Below the pieces are notes generated by a model. That model did not search any database. It saw nothing but the letters and a program-made list of their open reading frames with translations, and was not told the origin of the DNA. A stretch of 64,000 nucleotides of DNA from an uncultured Alphaproteobacteria bacterium (GTDB taxonomy: Bacteria; Pseudomonadota; Alphaproteobacteria; CAAHEQ01; UBA3637). Positions 31,467-41,567 of the stretch are shown one piece after another. Where the stretch lies: NCBI GenBank assembly GCA_947586835.1, contig CANPXT010000003.1, positions 49,958 to 113,957 of the forward strand. The letters run 5' to 3'. The position numbers and the translations under genes were made by a program. Numbering within the stretch: position 1 is the stretch's first letter; each line of letters starts with the position of its first letter.

Positions 31467-34400
31467 ATGAATGAATTAATAAATACATTCGGACAGGTTC
31501 CGTCCCCGCAGTCTTTTGATGACATTCGTATTTCCATTGCATCTCCCGATAAAATTCGGGAATGGTCGTTTGGCGAAGTCACACGTCCGGAAACAATTAA
31601 CTATCGAACGTTCAAGCCGGAAAAAGACGGTTTGTTCTGTGCAAAAATTTTCGGTCCCGTGAAAGATTACGAATGTTTGTGCGGTAAATATAAACGAATG
31701 AAATTTCGGGGTCTTACTTGTGAAAAGTGCGGTGTTGAAGTCACGCTTTCCAAAGTGCGGCGCGAAAGAATGGGTCACATTGAATTAGCTTGCCCCGTGA
31801 CACATATTTGGTTTTTAAAGTCATTGCCCAGTCGGATCGGTACACTGTTGGATATGATGCTTAAAAATCTCGAATCGGTTTTATATTTTGAAAAATACAT
31901 TGTAATCGAGCCGGGCTTAACGCCGTTAAAACAACACGAGTTATTAACGGAAGAAAAATATCAGGAAGCTTTGGAAGAATACGGTGAAGATGCTTTCCGT
32001 GTCGGTATCGGTGCCGAAGCCATTAAAGAAATGCTTTCACAAATCGATTTAGCTTCGGAAGCGGCAAAATTACGGGCAGAGTTAATTGAAACAAAGTCTG
32101 ATGCCAAACGGAAAAAAATTGTCAAAAAATTAAAGTTGGTTGAAGCTTTTTTGGAATCGGGATCGCGTCCCGAATGGATGGTATTGGACGTGTTACCTGT
32201 TATTCCGCCCGAATTGCGTCCGTTAGTACCATTGGACGGCGGTCGGTTTGCTACATCAGATTTAAACGATTTATATCGTCGGGTGATTAACCGAAACAAT
32301 CGGTTAAAAAGATTGTTAGAGTTACGGGCACCGGAAATTATTATTCGTAACGAAAAACGTATGTTACAAGAAGCGGTTGATGCCTTGTTTGACAATGGTC
32401 GGCGCGGGCGTGCCGTTGCGGGTATCAATAAGCGACCGCTTAAATCATTGGCTGATATGCTGAAAGGTAAGCAAGGACGTTTCCGTCAAAACTTGTTGGG
32501 TAAACGGGTGGATTATTCGGGACGTTCCGTGATTACCGTCGGTCCGGAATTGATGTTACATCAATGCGGATTACCTAAACGGATGGCATTGGAATTGTTT
32601 AAGCCCTTTATTTACTCTAAATTAGAGCAACGGAATGCGGCTTTAACCATTAAAGCAGCCAAGAAGATGGTGGAAAAAGAAAGACCGGAAGTATGGGATG
32701 TTTTATCGGAAGTCATTCGCGAACATCCGGTGTTGTTAAACCGTGCACCGACATTACACCGTTTGGGTATTCAAGCTTTTGAGCCTGTGTTGATTGAAGG
32801 AAAAGCCATTCAGTTGCATCCGCTGGTTTGTACAGCCTTTAATGCTGACTTCGATGGTGACCAAATGGCAGTTCACGTTCCGTTATCAACGGAAGCGCAG
32901 TTGGAAGCGCGGGTTTTAATGATGTCTACAAACAATATTTTGTCGCCGGCAAGCGGTAAGCCGATTATTGTGCCGACGCAGGATATTATTTTGGGTTTGT
33001 ACTATTTGTCCATGGAACGCGAAGGCGAATGCGGCGAAGGAATGCTTTTCTCGGGTCCGCAGGAAATCGAACACGCATTGTTTGAGAAAAAAGTGTCCTT
33101 GCATGCCAAAATTAAAGTGCGTTTGACCGTTATGGATGATGACGGTGAAAAACGGACTCATATTGTTGATACCACGCCGGGACGGGTGCAATTGGCTTCA
33201 ATTTTGCCGGATAACAGCAAAATACCGTTCAGCTTGATGAATCGCTTGATTCGGAAGAAAGAAGTTTCGGAAATCATTGACGCCGTTTATCGGTATTGCG
33301 GTCAAAAAGAAACCTGTATTTTTGCCGATCGCGTGATGAATTTGGGTTATCGTCAAGCCGCCTTATCGGGTATTTCTTTCGGTAAAGATGACTTGATTAT
33401 TCCGGCAGCCAAAAAAACATTGTTGGAAGAAACAAAAGCCAAAACAAACGAATATGAACGGCAGTATCAGGAAGGTTTGATTACGCGTTTGGAAAAATAC
33501 AACAAAGTGGTCGACGCTTGGGCAAAATGCACTGATGATATTTCCGATGCCATGATGAAAGAAATTTCAAAAACCGTTCCGGGCGAACCGATTAACTCCG
33601 TTTACATGATGGCTCATTCCGGTGCGCGCGGATCTACAACGCAGATGCGTCAGTTAGCCGGTATGCGCGGACTTATGGCAAAGCCGAACGGTGAAATTAT
33701 TGAAACGCCGATTACTTCAAACTTTAAAGAGGGCTTAACGGTTATGGAATACTTTAACTCCACGCACGGTGCCCGTAAAGGTTTGGCTGATACGGCTTTA
33801 AAAACGGCAAACTCCGGTTATTTAACCCGTCGGTTGGTTGATGTGGCACAAGATGCCATTATTACCATGGAAGATTGCGGAACCGAAAACGGTATTACCA
33901 TTGAGCCGATTATTGAAGGCGGTGATATTATTGCCACAACCGGTGAGCGGATTTTAGGTCGAACGGCGGCGGAAGATATTAAGAATCCGAAGACGGATGA
34001 AATTATTGTTCCGAAAAACAAGTTGATTGATGAAAACGATGTTGAATTAATTGACGCGCTCGGCATTGAAAGCGTTAAAATTCGCTCGGTCTTAACCTGT
34101 GAAGCCGAAAACGGTATTTGTGCCGCTTGTTACGGGCGTGATTTGGCGCGCGGAACGCCGGTAAACATTGGAGAAGTTGTCGGTATTATCGCCGCTCAGT
34201 CCATCGGTGAACCGGGCACGCAGTTAACGATGCGGACGTTCCACATTGGCGGTACGGCGCAAAAAGGTGCCGAACAATCAAGCATTGATATCGGGTTTGA
34301 TGCCAAAGTGAAATTGTTAAACGGCAATATGATTGAAAATTCCAAAGGTGAAAAAATTGTGTTATCACGAAATTGCGAAGTTTCGTTGCGTGATGTGCAT

Positions 34401-35597
34401 GATCGGGAAAAAGCCCGACATAAATTACCGTATGGTGCCAAATTAATGGTTGCCGACGGTGATTCGGTTTCAAAGGGCGCTCGTATTGCCGAATGGGATC
34501 CGTTTACAACACCGATTATTGTTGATAAAAACGGTAAAGTTAAATATGAAGATTTAATTGAGGGCGAAACCGTCCGTGAAGTTGTTGATGAAGCAACGGG
34601 TTTAACATCCAAAGTGATTACACGTCCCGTTTCATCAAAAGCCGAACGACGTCCGAGCCTTGTTTTGTTGGATGCCAAAGGCAAAGTTTATAAATCTGCC
34701 AGCGGTGCCGAAGCACGGTATTATTTGCCGGTTGACGCTGTTGTTGCCGTTGAGAACGGTCAGGAAGTGAAAGCCGGTGACGTGTTGGCACGGTTACCGC
34801 GCGAAAGCTCCAAAACGCGTGATATTACCGGCGGTTTACCACGGGTTGCCGAGTTGTTTGAAGCACGTTGTCCGAAAGATCCGGCCATTCTGTCGGAAAT
34901 TGCCGGTCGGGTGGATTTCGGTGCCGACTTTAAGACAAAACGGCGCGTGATTGTCACTTCTGTCGATGGTCAGGAAACCCGTGAATATCTTATCCCGAAA
35001 GGACGGACGGTTGCCGTTCATGAGGGCGATATTATTGAAAAGGGTGAAATGATTGTTGAAGGAGCAAAAGATCCGCATGATATTTTGCGCGTTTTAGGTA
35101 TTGAGGAATTGGCAAAATACTTAATTAAAGAAGTGCAGGCGGTTTATCGGTTACAAGGTGTGAAAATCAATGATAAGCACATTGAAGTGATTGTTCGTCA
35201 AATGATGCAAAAACTGGAAGTTAAAGATCCGGGTGATACCACATTATTGGTCGGTGAGCAAGTAGAAAAAGATGAATTAGCCGCTGAAAATGCAAAAGCA
35301 GTTAAGTCCGGCGGACGGGAAGCCAAAGTTGCTCCGGTTTTGTTGGGTATTACAAAAGCCAGTTTGCAAACAAGCTCTTTCATTTCGGCAGCTTCCTTCC
35401 AAGAAACCACTCGTGTGTTAACGGAAGCCGCAACGGCAGGTCGTCGCGACAAACTGGTAGGTTTGAAAGAAAACGTGATTGTCGGTCGATTAATTCCGGC
35501 AGGAACGGGTGCGCAAACGCAACGGTATCGTCAGTTGGCTGCCGCACGCGACAAAGAAATTTTGGAAGCGCGCAACAAAGAAACGCAAGCGCAATAG
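31467..35597 (+). CDS. rpoC: DNA-directed RNA polymerase subunit beta'
   Basis: Protein of 1376 residues. The N-terminal zinc finger (CLCGKY...CEKCGVEV) and the active-site loop NADFDGDQM are present, as are the bridge/trigger region ([20 protein letters not shown]), the second zinc site ([13 protein letters not shown]) and the C-terminal clamp. There are no large lineage-specific insertions. It ends the ribosomal protein/RNA polymerase operon and is followed by a strong terminator. Confidence 0.99.
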   Translation: MNELINTFGQVPSPQSFDDIRISIASPDKIREWSFGEVTRPETINYRTFKPEKDGLFCAKIFGPVKDYECLCGKYKRMKFRGLTCEKCGVEVTLSKVRRERMGHIELACPVTHIWFLKSLPSRIGTLLDMMLKNLESVLYFEKYIVIEPGLTPLKQHELLTEEKYQEALEEYGEDAFRVGIGAEAIKEMLSQIDLASEAAKLRAELIETKSDAKRKKIVKKLKLVEAFLESGSRPEWMVLDVLPVIPPELRPLVPLDGGRFATSDLNDLYRRVINRNNRLKRLLELRAPEIIIRNEKRMLQEAVDALFDNGRRGRAVAGINKRPLKSLADMLKGKQGRFRQNLLGKRVDYSGRSVITVGPELMLHQCGLPKRMALELFKPFIYSKLEQRNAALTIKAAKKMVEKERPEVWDVLSEVIREHPVLLNRAPTLHRLGIQAFEPVLIEGKAIQLHPLVCTAFNADFDGDQMAVHVPLSTEAQLEARVLMMSTNNILSPASGKPIIVPTQDIILGLYYLSMEREGECGEGMLFSGPQEIEHALFEKKVSLHAKIKVRLTVMDDDGEKRTHIVDTTPGRVQLASILPDNSKIPFSLMNRLIRKKEVSEIIDAVYRYCGQKETCIFADRVMNLGYRQAALSGISFGKDDLIIPAAKKTLLEETKAKTNEYERQYQEGLITRLEKYNKVVDAWAKCTDDISDAMMKEISKTVPGEPINSVYMMAHSGARGSTTQMRQLAGMRGLMAKPNGEIIETPITSNFKEGLTVMEYFNSTHGARKGLADTALKTANSGYLTRRLVDVAQDAIITMEDCGTENGITIEPIIEGGDIIATTGERILGRTAAEDIKNPKTDEIIVPKNKLIDENDVELIDALGIESVKIRSVLTCEAENGICAACYGRDLARGTPVNIGEVVGIIAAQSIGEPGTQLTMRTFHIGGTAQKGAEQSSIDIGFDAKVKLLNGNMIENSKGEKIVLSRNCEVSLRDVHDREKARHKLPYGAKLMVADGDSVSKGARIAEWDPFTTPIIVDKNGKVKYEDLIEGETVREVVDEATGLTSKVITRPVSSKAERRPSLVLLDAKGKVYKSASGAEARYYLPVDAVVAVENGQEVKAGDVLARLPRESSKTRDITGGLPRVAELFEARCPKDPAILSEIAGRVDFGADFKTKRRVIVTSVDGQETREYLIPKGRTVAVHEGDIIEKGEMIVEGAKDPHDILRVLGIEELAKYLIKEVQAVYRLQGVKINDKHIEVIVRQMMQKLEVKDPGDTTLLVGEQVEKDELAAENAKAVKSGGREAKVAPVLLGITKASLQTSSFISAASFQETTRVLTEAATAGRRDKLVGLKENVIVGRLIPAGTGAQTQRYRQLAAARDKEILEARNKETQAQ

Positions 35598-35613
35598 TTT
35601 TGTGGTTCACTTT

Positions 35614-35644
35614 AAAAGCCTTCCCGAATAAGGAAGGCTTTTTT
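35614..35644 (+). terminator. Rho-independent terminator after rpoC
   Basis: AAAAGCCTTCC (35614-35624) pairs with GGAAGGCTTTT (35632-35642) across a 7-base loop and is followed by more T's. Confidence 0.92.
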
Positions 35645-35713
35645 CGTTAATCAGTCGGAGAATAACACAGAAGGAAGCGGTTATAAGAAAAAACCGTAAG
35701 AAGACTATATTTT

Positions 35714-35733
35714 CCCTTATTTTGAGATAAGGG
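35714..35733. other. Short hairpin in the convergent rpoC/lipoprotein spacer
   Basis: CCCTTAT (35714-35720) pairs with ATAAGGG (35727-35733). No T-run follows on either strand, so terminator function is doubtful. The remaining sequence between 35,645 and 35,814 shows nothing I recognise. Confidence 0.35.
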
Positions 35734-35814
35734 CAGGGGTGCGGGTATAAACATCCGCGCGAAAACGCAACACAAAGGGATGATAAAAACTTTTCTGTTT
35801 TTAAAAACGTTTAT

Positions 35815-36162
35815 TTAACGGGAAATTGAACAGGTTGGTTTATAAGGTGGAACGGGTTCGGTTGATTGTTCGCATTCATAAACGGCTTTTTGCGGCGTAA
35901 ATAAATAGCAGGCAAAATTTTCTTTTTGCTTTAAAACGGCTTTTCGTCCCGTTTTGGCACATTCATTTGCGGCCAAGGCATCAATATCCGCTTGTGAGCC
36001 GAAAAGCCCGTAACAAATGGCAGGATTATCATCGGTAGATGAACCGACAGGTTCTGAAACACCGGCTTCGCGTCGCGCATCAACAAAAGGCGCACAAGCC
36101 GACAGCAAAAAAACAACGCTCGGCAAACAAATAAAGGCAAGTTTTTTGTAATGAGAACACAT
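35815..36162 (-). CDS. Small lipoprotein, unknown
   Basis: Protein of 115 residues with a lipoprotein signal (lipobox LLSAC, Cys 23). The mature part is short and polar, with five further cysteines that could form disulfides (CYGLFG, NECAKTG, FACYLF, YECEQ, PTCSI). I recognise no family. Its start codon overlaps the carD stop codon by one base (TAATG), so it is co-translated with carD. Confidence 0.7.
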   Translation of the reverse strand: MCSHYKKLAFICLPSVVFLLSACAPFVDARREAGVSEPVGSSTDDNPAICYGLFGSQADIDALAANECAKTGRKAVLKQKENFACYLFTPQKAVYECEQSTEPVPPYKPTCSISR

Positions 36163-36686
36163 TATGATTCGGTTGGTGTGTTTCTGTTTTTTAAAATGGA
36201 AGAAAGTTGTGCCGAAGCTTCATCTTCCTTTATTTTATGTACCAATGCATATTCGGGTACAAACAAACCGAAAGCTTGATCATAGATTTGACGCTCGCTG
36301 TATGTTTGTTCATGTTTTTCGGGATCTTTATATAAATCACGCAACACTTCCGCCAAAGCAATGGGATTATTGGATTTAATTTTTTCCATATATTCTTGTG
36401 AGCGTCGGCTCCATTGCACACGTTTGATTTTTGCTTTACAATGCAAGACGCGGACAGCTGTATCCATAACCGAATCGGAGGCAAGTTGACGTAAAGCCGT
36501 ATTTTCTTTTTTGATTTTCGAAACAGGGATTTTAACGGTGGCTTTATCTTTATTAAAACTGACGGAAACGAATTCTAAATTTTGTCCGCAAATATTTTCC
36601 GATTTAATTTCCGTAATTTGCCCGACGCCTCTTGTGGGATAAACCACAAAATCCCCCGGATTAAACATATATTCATCGTTTTCCAT
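36162..36686 (-). CDS. carD: CarD-family transcriptional regulator
   Basis: Protein of 174 residues. The N-terminal RNA-polymerase-interacting domain begins MFNPGDFVVYPTRGVGQITEI, followed by a helical C-terminal domain with the IKRVQWSRRSQEYMEKIKSNNPIALAEVLRDLY segment typical of alphaproteobacterial CarD. CarD/CdnL proteins bind the polymerase beta subunit and stabilise open complexes at growth-related promoters. The ATG follows AAGGAG. Confidence 0.93.
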   Translation of the reverse strand: MENDEYMFNPGDFVVYPTRGVGQITEIKSENICGQNLEFVSVSFNKDKATVKIPVSKIKKENTALRQLASDSVMDTAVRVLHCKAKIKRVQWSRRSQEYMEKIKSNNPIALAEVLRDLYKDPEKHEQTYSERQIYDQAFGLFVPEYALVHKIKEDEASAQLSSILKNRNTPTES

Positions 36687-36719
36687 TGATGTAATCTCCT
36701 TATTTCTGATTATAAGGGA

Positions 36720-36747
36720 AGTATAGCACAGTTTTAAAAAATATCAA
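36720..36747 (-). promoter_or_regulatory. Promoter of carD
   Basis: On the minus strand TTGATA (36742-36747), a 16-bp spacer, TATACT (36720-36725), 34 bp before the carD start. Confidence 0.6.
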
Positions 36748-36828
36748 ATAAAAAAAGAGTATTTTTATAAAAAAAAGATAAGAAAAAAGTCGGTTGAAAA
36801 GAATATTTTTAAGATTACAAAAAAAATC

Positions 36829-36857
36829 TTGCATTTTAAAAAGAATTTTGATAAAAT
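36829..36857 (+). promoter_or_regulatory. Promoter of the CAT-anticodon tRNA
   Basis: TTGCAT (36829-36834), 17-bp spacer, TAAAAT (36852-36857); the tRNA begins 13 bp later. Confidence 0.7.
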
Positions 36858-36870
36858 AATGCCTGATAAC

Positions 36871-36947
36871 GGGTCTGTAGCGCAGTTGGTTAGAGCTGGC
36901 CGCTCATAACGGTCTGGTCGGGGGTTCGAGTCCCTCCGGACCCACCA
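36871..36947 (+). tRNA. tRNA with CAT anticodon (tRNA-Ile2 or elongator tRNA-Met)
   Basis: All arms fold: acceptor GGGTCTG with CGGACCC, anticodon stem GGCCG/CGGTC around loop CTCATAA, T arm with GGTTCGAGTCC, and an encoded CCA end. The acceptor and the anticodon arm resemble alphaproteobacterial tRNA-Ile(CAT), whose C34 is modified to lysidine by TilS, more than elongator Met, but the sequence alone does not settle it. The initiator type is excluded because positions 1 and 72 pair. It sits at the left edge of the accessory region. Confidence 0.9.
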
Positions 36948-36952
36948 TTAAT

Positions 36953-36982
36953 AAAAAGAGGAAAGATATACTTCCTCTTTTT
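36953..36982 (+). terminator. Terminator after the CAT tRNA
   Basis: AAAAAGAGGAA pairs with TTCCTCTTTTT across a short AT loop, followed by further T's. Confidence 0.85.
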
Positions 36983-37235
36983 TTCTGTTTTAAAGGGGGC
37001 GCGAAAGCCCACCGTTTGCGGGTATTTGCAAAAAAATCATTTAGGCCGACCAAGCTGTCACTTTTGATAGCTTTTGCCAGGATACCGCCTGCCACACCAA
37101 AATGGATACTTTTGGATTGAGCTCACTCAGACCATTTTGCCTTGATTTTATTAGCTTCTTAGCTGCCCAAGTTCGTATCCTGTATCCTCGCCACTCTTGA
37201 ACAAATAAGAAAAAAGATACTTCCAATGATACATT
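36983..37235. other. Non-coding stretch at the left edge of the accessory region
   Basis: No credible gene. Open frames here have no ribosome-binding sites, and one crosses the antisense of the tRNA. Base composition is higher in GC than the flanking intergenic DNA, which suggests decayed foreign sequence next to the tRNA, a common integration site. I see no integrase. Confidence 0.4.
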
Positions 37236-37985
37236 TTATAATTCATCGGTTTTTGTCGGATATGCCACGACAAACGGTTGTTTCCTTTCACTTTCCGGCA
37301 ATACTTGATAGTCAAACCAAGTCCAGAAAAAGTTTTCCCCATTTTCAATTGAATATCCGTCTTGGTTATGGTCTGCTGTATCGTAAGTATCGGCAAAAAT
37401 CAGAACATCATCAGCGATTGTTTGCGTTCCCATTGTATCATATCCGATAATAACACGCCAATGGCCACCCATAAAAACATTTTCCACCATAATCGGATGC
37501 TCAGATTTTAATTCTTTCTGCACAAAATCAGAAAATTCCTCGTACTCGTCAAAAGGCTTTCCCTCAAGGTTTGTTTTAACATTCCAGCCAAGGCTGTTAA
37601 AGTAATTTGCTATCCCCTTCACAGTGGTTCCGGTTTCAAAACTTGCTCCCATTTTTTCTATCAATTCTTTTTCGGTAACATCATTCTTGCCATAATACCA
37701 TAAAATGGTCAGTGCATCTGCTGGACCGCAAGAATATTCCGTTGTTTGCTGATATGTCGGATAATGCGTCAAAATTGTCAAATGATCGTTAGAGGTGAGT
37801 TCAAAAACATTCGGCATGTTAAAATAAGGTGAGGCTTTGTGAGTTATTTCTTTGGGTGCGGCAGAAGCACCTTCGGATTTTATATCCAGTCCATTCGGAT
37901 AAGGAATTACCCGCACGTCATTAGCAAAAACAAGATTGGGGATCGGTAATAATCCTATTAAAGCCGCCATTAAAAATTTTTTCAT
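37236..37985 (-). CDS. Secreted C39-like cysteine peptidase domain protein
   Basis: About 249 residues. The start is the ATG at 37985; another in-frame ATG at 38000 has no ribosome-binding site. A signal peptide (MKKFLMAALIGLLPIPNLVFA) is followed by a peptidase C39-like domain: the catalytic Cys in TTEYSCGPADALTIL, the His in GGHWRVIIGYD and an Asp in IFADTYD. C39-type domains elsewhere process bacteriocin leaders, but stand-alone secreted forms are also known and have unclear substrates. No ABC exporter or small peptide gene is adjacent. Confidence 0.7.
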   Translation of the reverse strand: MKKFLMAALIGLLPIPNLVFANDVRVIPYPNGLDIKSEGASAAPKEITHKASPYFNMPNVFELTSNDHLTILTHYPTYQQTTEYSCGPADALTILWYYGKNDVTEKELIEKMGASFETGTTVKGIANYFNSLGWNVKTNLEGKPFDEYEEFSDFVQKELKSEHPIMVENVFMGGHWRVIIGYDTMGTQTIADDVLIFADTYDTADHNQDGYSIENGENFFWTWFDYQVLPESERKQPFVVAYPTKTDEL

Positions 37986-38227
37986 TTGCTTTTCTTTCAT
38001 TGTCTGGTAGAACTACCGTTTAATACTAAAATTTTCACGTTTTATCCTATCTTAATTTTGATAAAAGTTTATCAATGCAAAAATAAAAAAATCCTTAAAG
38101 TATCTGAAATATAAACAGAAGTAATTTTAGAAAAAATGATATATTTTCTAAAAATCTGTATTTACCTCAAAAGGTTTTATTTAACACAGCCAAACGGAGA
38201 AAATATGGTAAAATCATCATGAACTTA

Positions 38228-38272
38228 TTGACTCCCAAAATTTCCGCGCTAATAATAGAACAGAAATAGAAC
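38228..38272 (+). promoter_or_regulatory. SOS promoter with LexA box for the Y-family polymerase
   Basis: TTGACT (38228-38233), a 17-bp spacer and AATAAT (38251-38256) form the promoter. Immediately after it lies GAAC-N7-GAAC (38258-38272), the alphaproteobacterial LexA box (GTTC-N7-GTTC on the other strand), which would cover the transcription start. The gene starts at 38287 behind AAGAGG. Confidence 0.75.
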
Positions 38273-38286
38273 ATTCAAGAGGTAAA

Positions 38287-39444
38287 ATGCGCCAGCACGT
38301 TATAGCATTGGTTGATTGCGACTGCTTTTTCGTTTCTTGCGAACGGAAGGATAATCCCGATTTGCAAGGAAAACCGGTGTGCGTGATGACCGGTGGCGGC
38401 AATAAGGGTATTATCGTCTCTCGTTCTCGTGAAGCCAAAGCCCTCGGTATAAAGATGGGCGCACCCTATTTTCAAATTAAAGATGTTTATAAAAACGCTA
38501 TTTGTATTCCGGCTCGGATGCATAGGTATTCTCAGATATCAATGCAAGTAATGGGGATTGTTAAGGAATTCAGTCCGGATGTGGAAGTGACTTCGGTTGA
38601 TGAGGCATTTATCGATTTGACCAGCCTCAATAAAGTCTATCAGTGCACTTATACCGACATCATCAAAAATATCCGACAGACCGTGTGGGATAAGGTCGGT
38701 ATTCCCGTATCCATCGGTCTGGGAACTTCTAAAACGCTTGCCAAGCTTGCTTCCGACAAGGCCAAAAATACCAGCGGTATATTTGTTATTCCACCCGATA
38801 AAATCTTGGATATTGTGGGCGAAATGCCGATTGGGGACGTCAGCGGCATCGGGCGTAAAAACAGCGAGCACATGAAGTTCAGCGGGATTTTTACGATTAA
38901 GGACTTTGTGGCAAAAGAAAACGGCTGGATCCGAAAAGCCTTCGGAATTAATGGGTTGAACCTTAAAAGCGAACTGACCGGTATTGCGACATCTTTGGTT
39001 AACAACGAGCCTACCGCTCCGCAGAGCATACAGGTTACGCGCAGTTTTGAGGATTTTACGCAGAGTTTGGAGTATTTGGAACACGCGCTTAACGGCCACG
39101 TTCACGAGGCTTGTCAGAAGTTGCGGCGGTGGAACGGATTTTGCCAGGGCGTGGAAGTCATGCTCCGGACGAAAGATTTCAAATACTATGCCATCGAGGC
39201 GAGATTATCCAACCCGACCAATGGTGACCAAGAAGTGCGCATGGCCGCCATAAACCTCTTAAAACAACTCTACCGTCTGAATTTAATTTACCGCTCAACC
39301 GGCGTAACGCTAACACATCTGACCTATGGCGAAGTGCAACAATCGCTGTTTGAGGAAGTTAAACCTCATGACGACAAACTCTCGCATTTGGTGGACGAGC
39401 TGGAAGCCAAATTCGGCAAAGGGATTGTTAAAACCGGGGGATAA
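38287..39444 (+). CDS. Y-family translesion DNA polymerase, UmuC/DinB-like
   Basis: Protein of 385 residues. The palm motifs are complete: ALVDCDCFFVSCER near the start (catalytic Asp 10 and Asp 12 region) and VTSVDEAFIDLTSL (Asp-Glu pair), followed by the thumb IGDVSGIGRKNSEHM and the little-finger domain. The CDCFFVSCE form is UmuC-like rather than DinB-like. The C-terminal extension of E. coli UmuC is missing and no umuD gene lies beside it. Its base use is richer in GC than the core genes, suggesting acquisition. SOS control is strongly suggested by the LexA box overlapping its promoter. Confidence 0.88.
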   Translation: MRQHVIALVDCDCFFVSCERKDNPDLQGKPVCVMTGGGNKGIIVSRSREAKALGIKMGAPYFQIKDVYKNAICIPARMHRYSQISMQVMGIVKEFSPDVEVTSVDEAFIDLTSLNKVYQCTYTDIIKNIRQTVWDKVGIPVSIGLGTSKTLAKLASDKAKNTSGIFVIPPDKILDIVGEMPIGDVSGIGRKNSEHMKFSGIFTIKDFVAKENGWIRKAFGINGLNLKSELTGIATSLVNNEPTAPQSIQVTRSFEDFTQSLEYLEHALNGHVHEACQKLRRWNGFCQGVEVMLRTKDFKYYAIEARLSNPTNGDQEVRMAAINLLKQLYRLNLIYRSTGVTLTHLTYGEVQQSLFEEVKPHDDKLSHLVDELEAKFGKGIVKTGG

Positions 39445-39507
39445 AGACTATTGCAAGTAATCAAACATAAAAATAAGAACAGCCGATCAGACTATCGTAC
39501 AAAAGTA

Positions 39508-39531
39508 AAGCCGAGCGGTTAAACTCGGCTT
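39508..39531. terminator. Candidate terminator between convergent genes
   Basis: AAGCCGAG (39508-39515) pairs with CTCGGCTT (39524-39531). A weak T-rich stretch follows on the minus strand, so it may serve the metallo-hydrolase operon. Confidence 0.55.
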
Positions 39532-39552
39532 GTATGCTACCTGAATTATAAA

Positions 39553-40344
39553 TTAAAAGTGATAAATTTTTCCATCAGCAGGTATTAAAATTTTATCGGC
39601 AATATTGCGCTGATGTAACTTTTCGCTTAAGGTTTGGCGATTTAATGTTGCATGCGCCACATTATCCATATGGCTGGCGATAATTTTCGCATTTGGGCAC
39701 AATTCATAAACTTTTTCCACATCACTATCGTCCATAATCAAACGTCCGAAAGTATTAAAAGTCGCCGCACAAGCATTCAAAATGATAACTTCAGGCTGAT
39801 ATTGTTGCAAAGTCTTTTGAACTTCATCATAAAAAATCGTATCTCCAGCCACATAAACCGACTTTTCGTTTTTATGTCGCAAAATAAATCCGCTGGCCTT
39901 TCCGCAAGGAATTTTTGTGCCATGTAATGCCGGTGTTTTAATAAGCGTAATTTCACCGATTTGCGTATTTTCCGTCATAACTTGCACATCTGTAAATCCG
40001 GACTTTTTCAGTACTTCGGCATCGTCCTTATTTTGCACAAAAACCGGTGTATTGTGATTTAAATCTTTACCGACTGTTCCATCAGGATACATATCAATAT
40101 GGTCCGGATGAATATGGGTGATGATATAGTAATCAACCCCGTTTAATATCTCCGCAACTGATTTGGGCAACGAACATATCGGCATAGCAAGTTCATTGTG
40201 TTCAGCGCAAATTGCCTCGCTTTGCATACCAAGTTCCTTAAAAGTGCCGTTACTTCCTTGTGGCGCAAGCCATGGATCAACCAAAAACTTTTTATCGGCA
40301 TATTCCAAAACAATTGTCGCATTGCGTATTTGTTCAAATTTCAT
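39553..40344 (-). CDS. Metallo-beta-lactamase-fold hydrolase, UlaG-like
   Basis: Protein of 263 residues. The metal-binding motif THIHPDHID is clear, with later ligands in PALHGT, VAGDTIFYD and ASHMD. The overall layout (short N-terminal strand EYADKKFLVDPWL, then the motif) is the UlaG-like group, whose members include ascorbate-6-phosphate lactonase and other sugar or phosphodiester hydrolases. Substrate cannot be assigned. It is the last gene of a four-gene metal-response cluster, 25 bp after the CDF exporter. Confidence 0.82.
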   Translation of the reverse strand: MKFEQIRNATIVLEYADKKFLVDPWLAPQGSNGTFKELGMQSEAICAEHNELAMPICSLPKSVAEILNGVDYYIITHIHPDHIDMYPDGTVGKDLNHNTPVFVQNKDDAEVLKKSGFTDVQVMTENTQIGEITLIKTPALHGTKIPCGKASGFILRHKNEKSVYVAGDTIFYDEVQKTLQQYQPEVIILNACAATFNTFGRLIMDDSDVEKVYELCPNAKIIASHMDNVAHATLNRQTLSEKLHQRNIADKILIPADGKIYHF

Positions 40345-40369
40345 TTTGCTATCCCTTCTTTAAAAATTT

Positions 40370-41260
40370 TTATAAATCGCAACATTCACCGCATGATTTA
40401 TTTTCTACCTGAAAATTGCAGTGAGTAATTCCGAATTTATCTTTTAAAAGCTGTGTTGCATCCACAATAATATCATTGTTATCACTTTCAATATGGCATT
40501 CAATCGCCACATTATGTTCACTGATACACCATAAATGCAAATGGTGCACATTTTTGATATTTTTTATGGCAAGCAAAGAATTTTTGACTTGTTCTATATC
40601 AATGTTGTCGGGAGCGGCATTCATCAAGATATTTACAATCTGCGGAAAAGACACCACTGATTGAAAAATCATATAAAAAGCAATAAACAAAGCCACAATC
40701 CCATCAACCCGATATAAATCAAACCACATAATACAAAGGCCGGAAATAATAACGCCGATTGAACCGAATGCATCTGCCAAGTTATGAATAAACACCATTT
40801 TCATATTGCTGTTGTGATGGGCGTCATGATGCGAAATTTTTGCCGTTAAGGTATCAATAATAAGCGCCAAAACCGAAATCCAAATAATCAGCAGTCCATC
40901 AATTTGTTGCGGATTTATCAGCCGTTCAATTCCTTCTACCAACAGATAGCAACCGGATATAAAAAGCAATATCAGATTAACAAATCCACCTATAATTTCA
41001 GCTCTTTTGAAACCGTATGTGTATTTTGCCGAAGCTTTCTTGTTTCCTATCTTAAACGCAATGACGGCAATCAAAATTGAAAAAGCATCAGAAGTGTTAT
41101 GCAGTGCATCTCCTATCAAAGAAACACTGCCGGAAATTATACCTCCTATTATTTCAGCAACAGACAAAAGCATATTGATTGCAAACAATAAAATCAGCAA
41201 TTTAACGGACTTTTGTGTTACCTCATTATGATGATGGTGATGATGAATATGCTCAGACAT
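40370..41260 (-). CDS. CDF-family cation efflux transporter with natural histidine run
   Basis: Protein of 296 residues. The first 12 residues include HIHHHHHH, a native metal-binding run. Six transmembrane helices follow. Metal-site motifs are SLIGDALHNTSDA (helix II) and HNLADAFGSIGV (helix V), both with the HxxxD-type or DxxxN/D residues of the ZitB/CzcD branch. The cytoplasmic domain (VHHLHLWCISEHNVAIECHIE) ends in CGECC. The usual substrates are zinc, cobalt, nickel or cadmium. It lies 16 bp downstream of the repressor gene. Confidence 0.92.
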   Translation of the reverse strand: MSEHIHHHHHHNEVTQKSVKLLILLFAINMLLSVAEIIGGIISGSVSLIGDALHNTSDAFSILIAVIAFKIGNKKASAKYTYGFKRAEIIGGFVNLILLFISGCYLLVEGIERLINPQQIDGLLIIWISVLALIIDTLTAKISHHDAHHNSNMKMVFIHNLADAFGSIGVIISGLCIMWFDLYRVDGIVALFIAFYMIFQSVVSFPQIVNILMNAAPDNIDIEQVKNSLLAIKNIKNVHHLHLWCISEHNVAIECHIESDNNDIIVDATQLLKDKFGITHCNFQVENKSCGECCDL

Positions 41261-41276
41261 TATTTATTCCTTTTAT

Positions 41277-41558
41277 TTAATCATCTGATTTATCTAAAAG
41301 CCCGATAAGCTCATCAATTTTTTTCTGTTGCTCGGCTTTTGAGGTAGAAAAAGAAGCGGCAACGCAATGTTGAATGTGTTTTTGCAAAATGTTTTTTTCA
41401 ACACTTTTTAAAGCAGAGCGCACCGCTTTAATTTGATTGACAATATCCACGCAATAACGTTCTTCCTCTATCATCTTTTTAATCCCATCTATCTGCCCTG
41501 ATATGCGGTTCAGGCGAGGCAAGTTTTCCGAATGATTCGGTTTTGATTGTATAGTCAT
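41277..41558 (-). CDS. CsoR/RcnR-family metal-sensing repressor
   Basis: Protein of 93 residues, all helical. The putative metal ligands are Cys 36, His 61 and Cys 65 (RYCVDIV; KHIQHCV), the same numbering and spacing as the copper ligands of M. tuberculosis CsoR, with Tyr 35 also present. RcnR-type (nickel/cobalt) proteins instead have a Cys-His-His pattern with an N-terminal His. The start ATG follows AGGTAAA. It lies 9 bp after the metallothionein-like gene and almost certainly binds the 27-bp palindrome at 41781-41807. Confidence 0.87.
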   Translation of the reverse strand: MTIQSKPNHSENLPRLNRISGQIDGIKKMIEEERYCVDIVNQIKAVRSALKSVEKNILQKHIQHCVAASFSTSKAEQQKKIDELIGLLDKSDD

Positions 41559-41567
41559 TGGCTTTAC

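Noticed and set aside
36904..37095. Minus-strand frame ending VGPEGLEPPTRPL
   Set aside because: This peptide is the antisense translation of the tRNA 3' end, a known annotation artefact.
37041..37226. Minus-strand frame of 61 codons next to the tRNA
   Set aside because: No ribosome-binding site, overlaps the artefact above, and has no protein-like pattern.
38003..38017. Short palindrome GGTAG-AA-CTACC upstream of the C39-like gene
   Set aside because: A 5-bp palindrome is too short to support as an operator.
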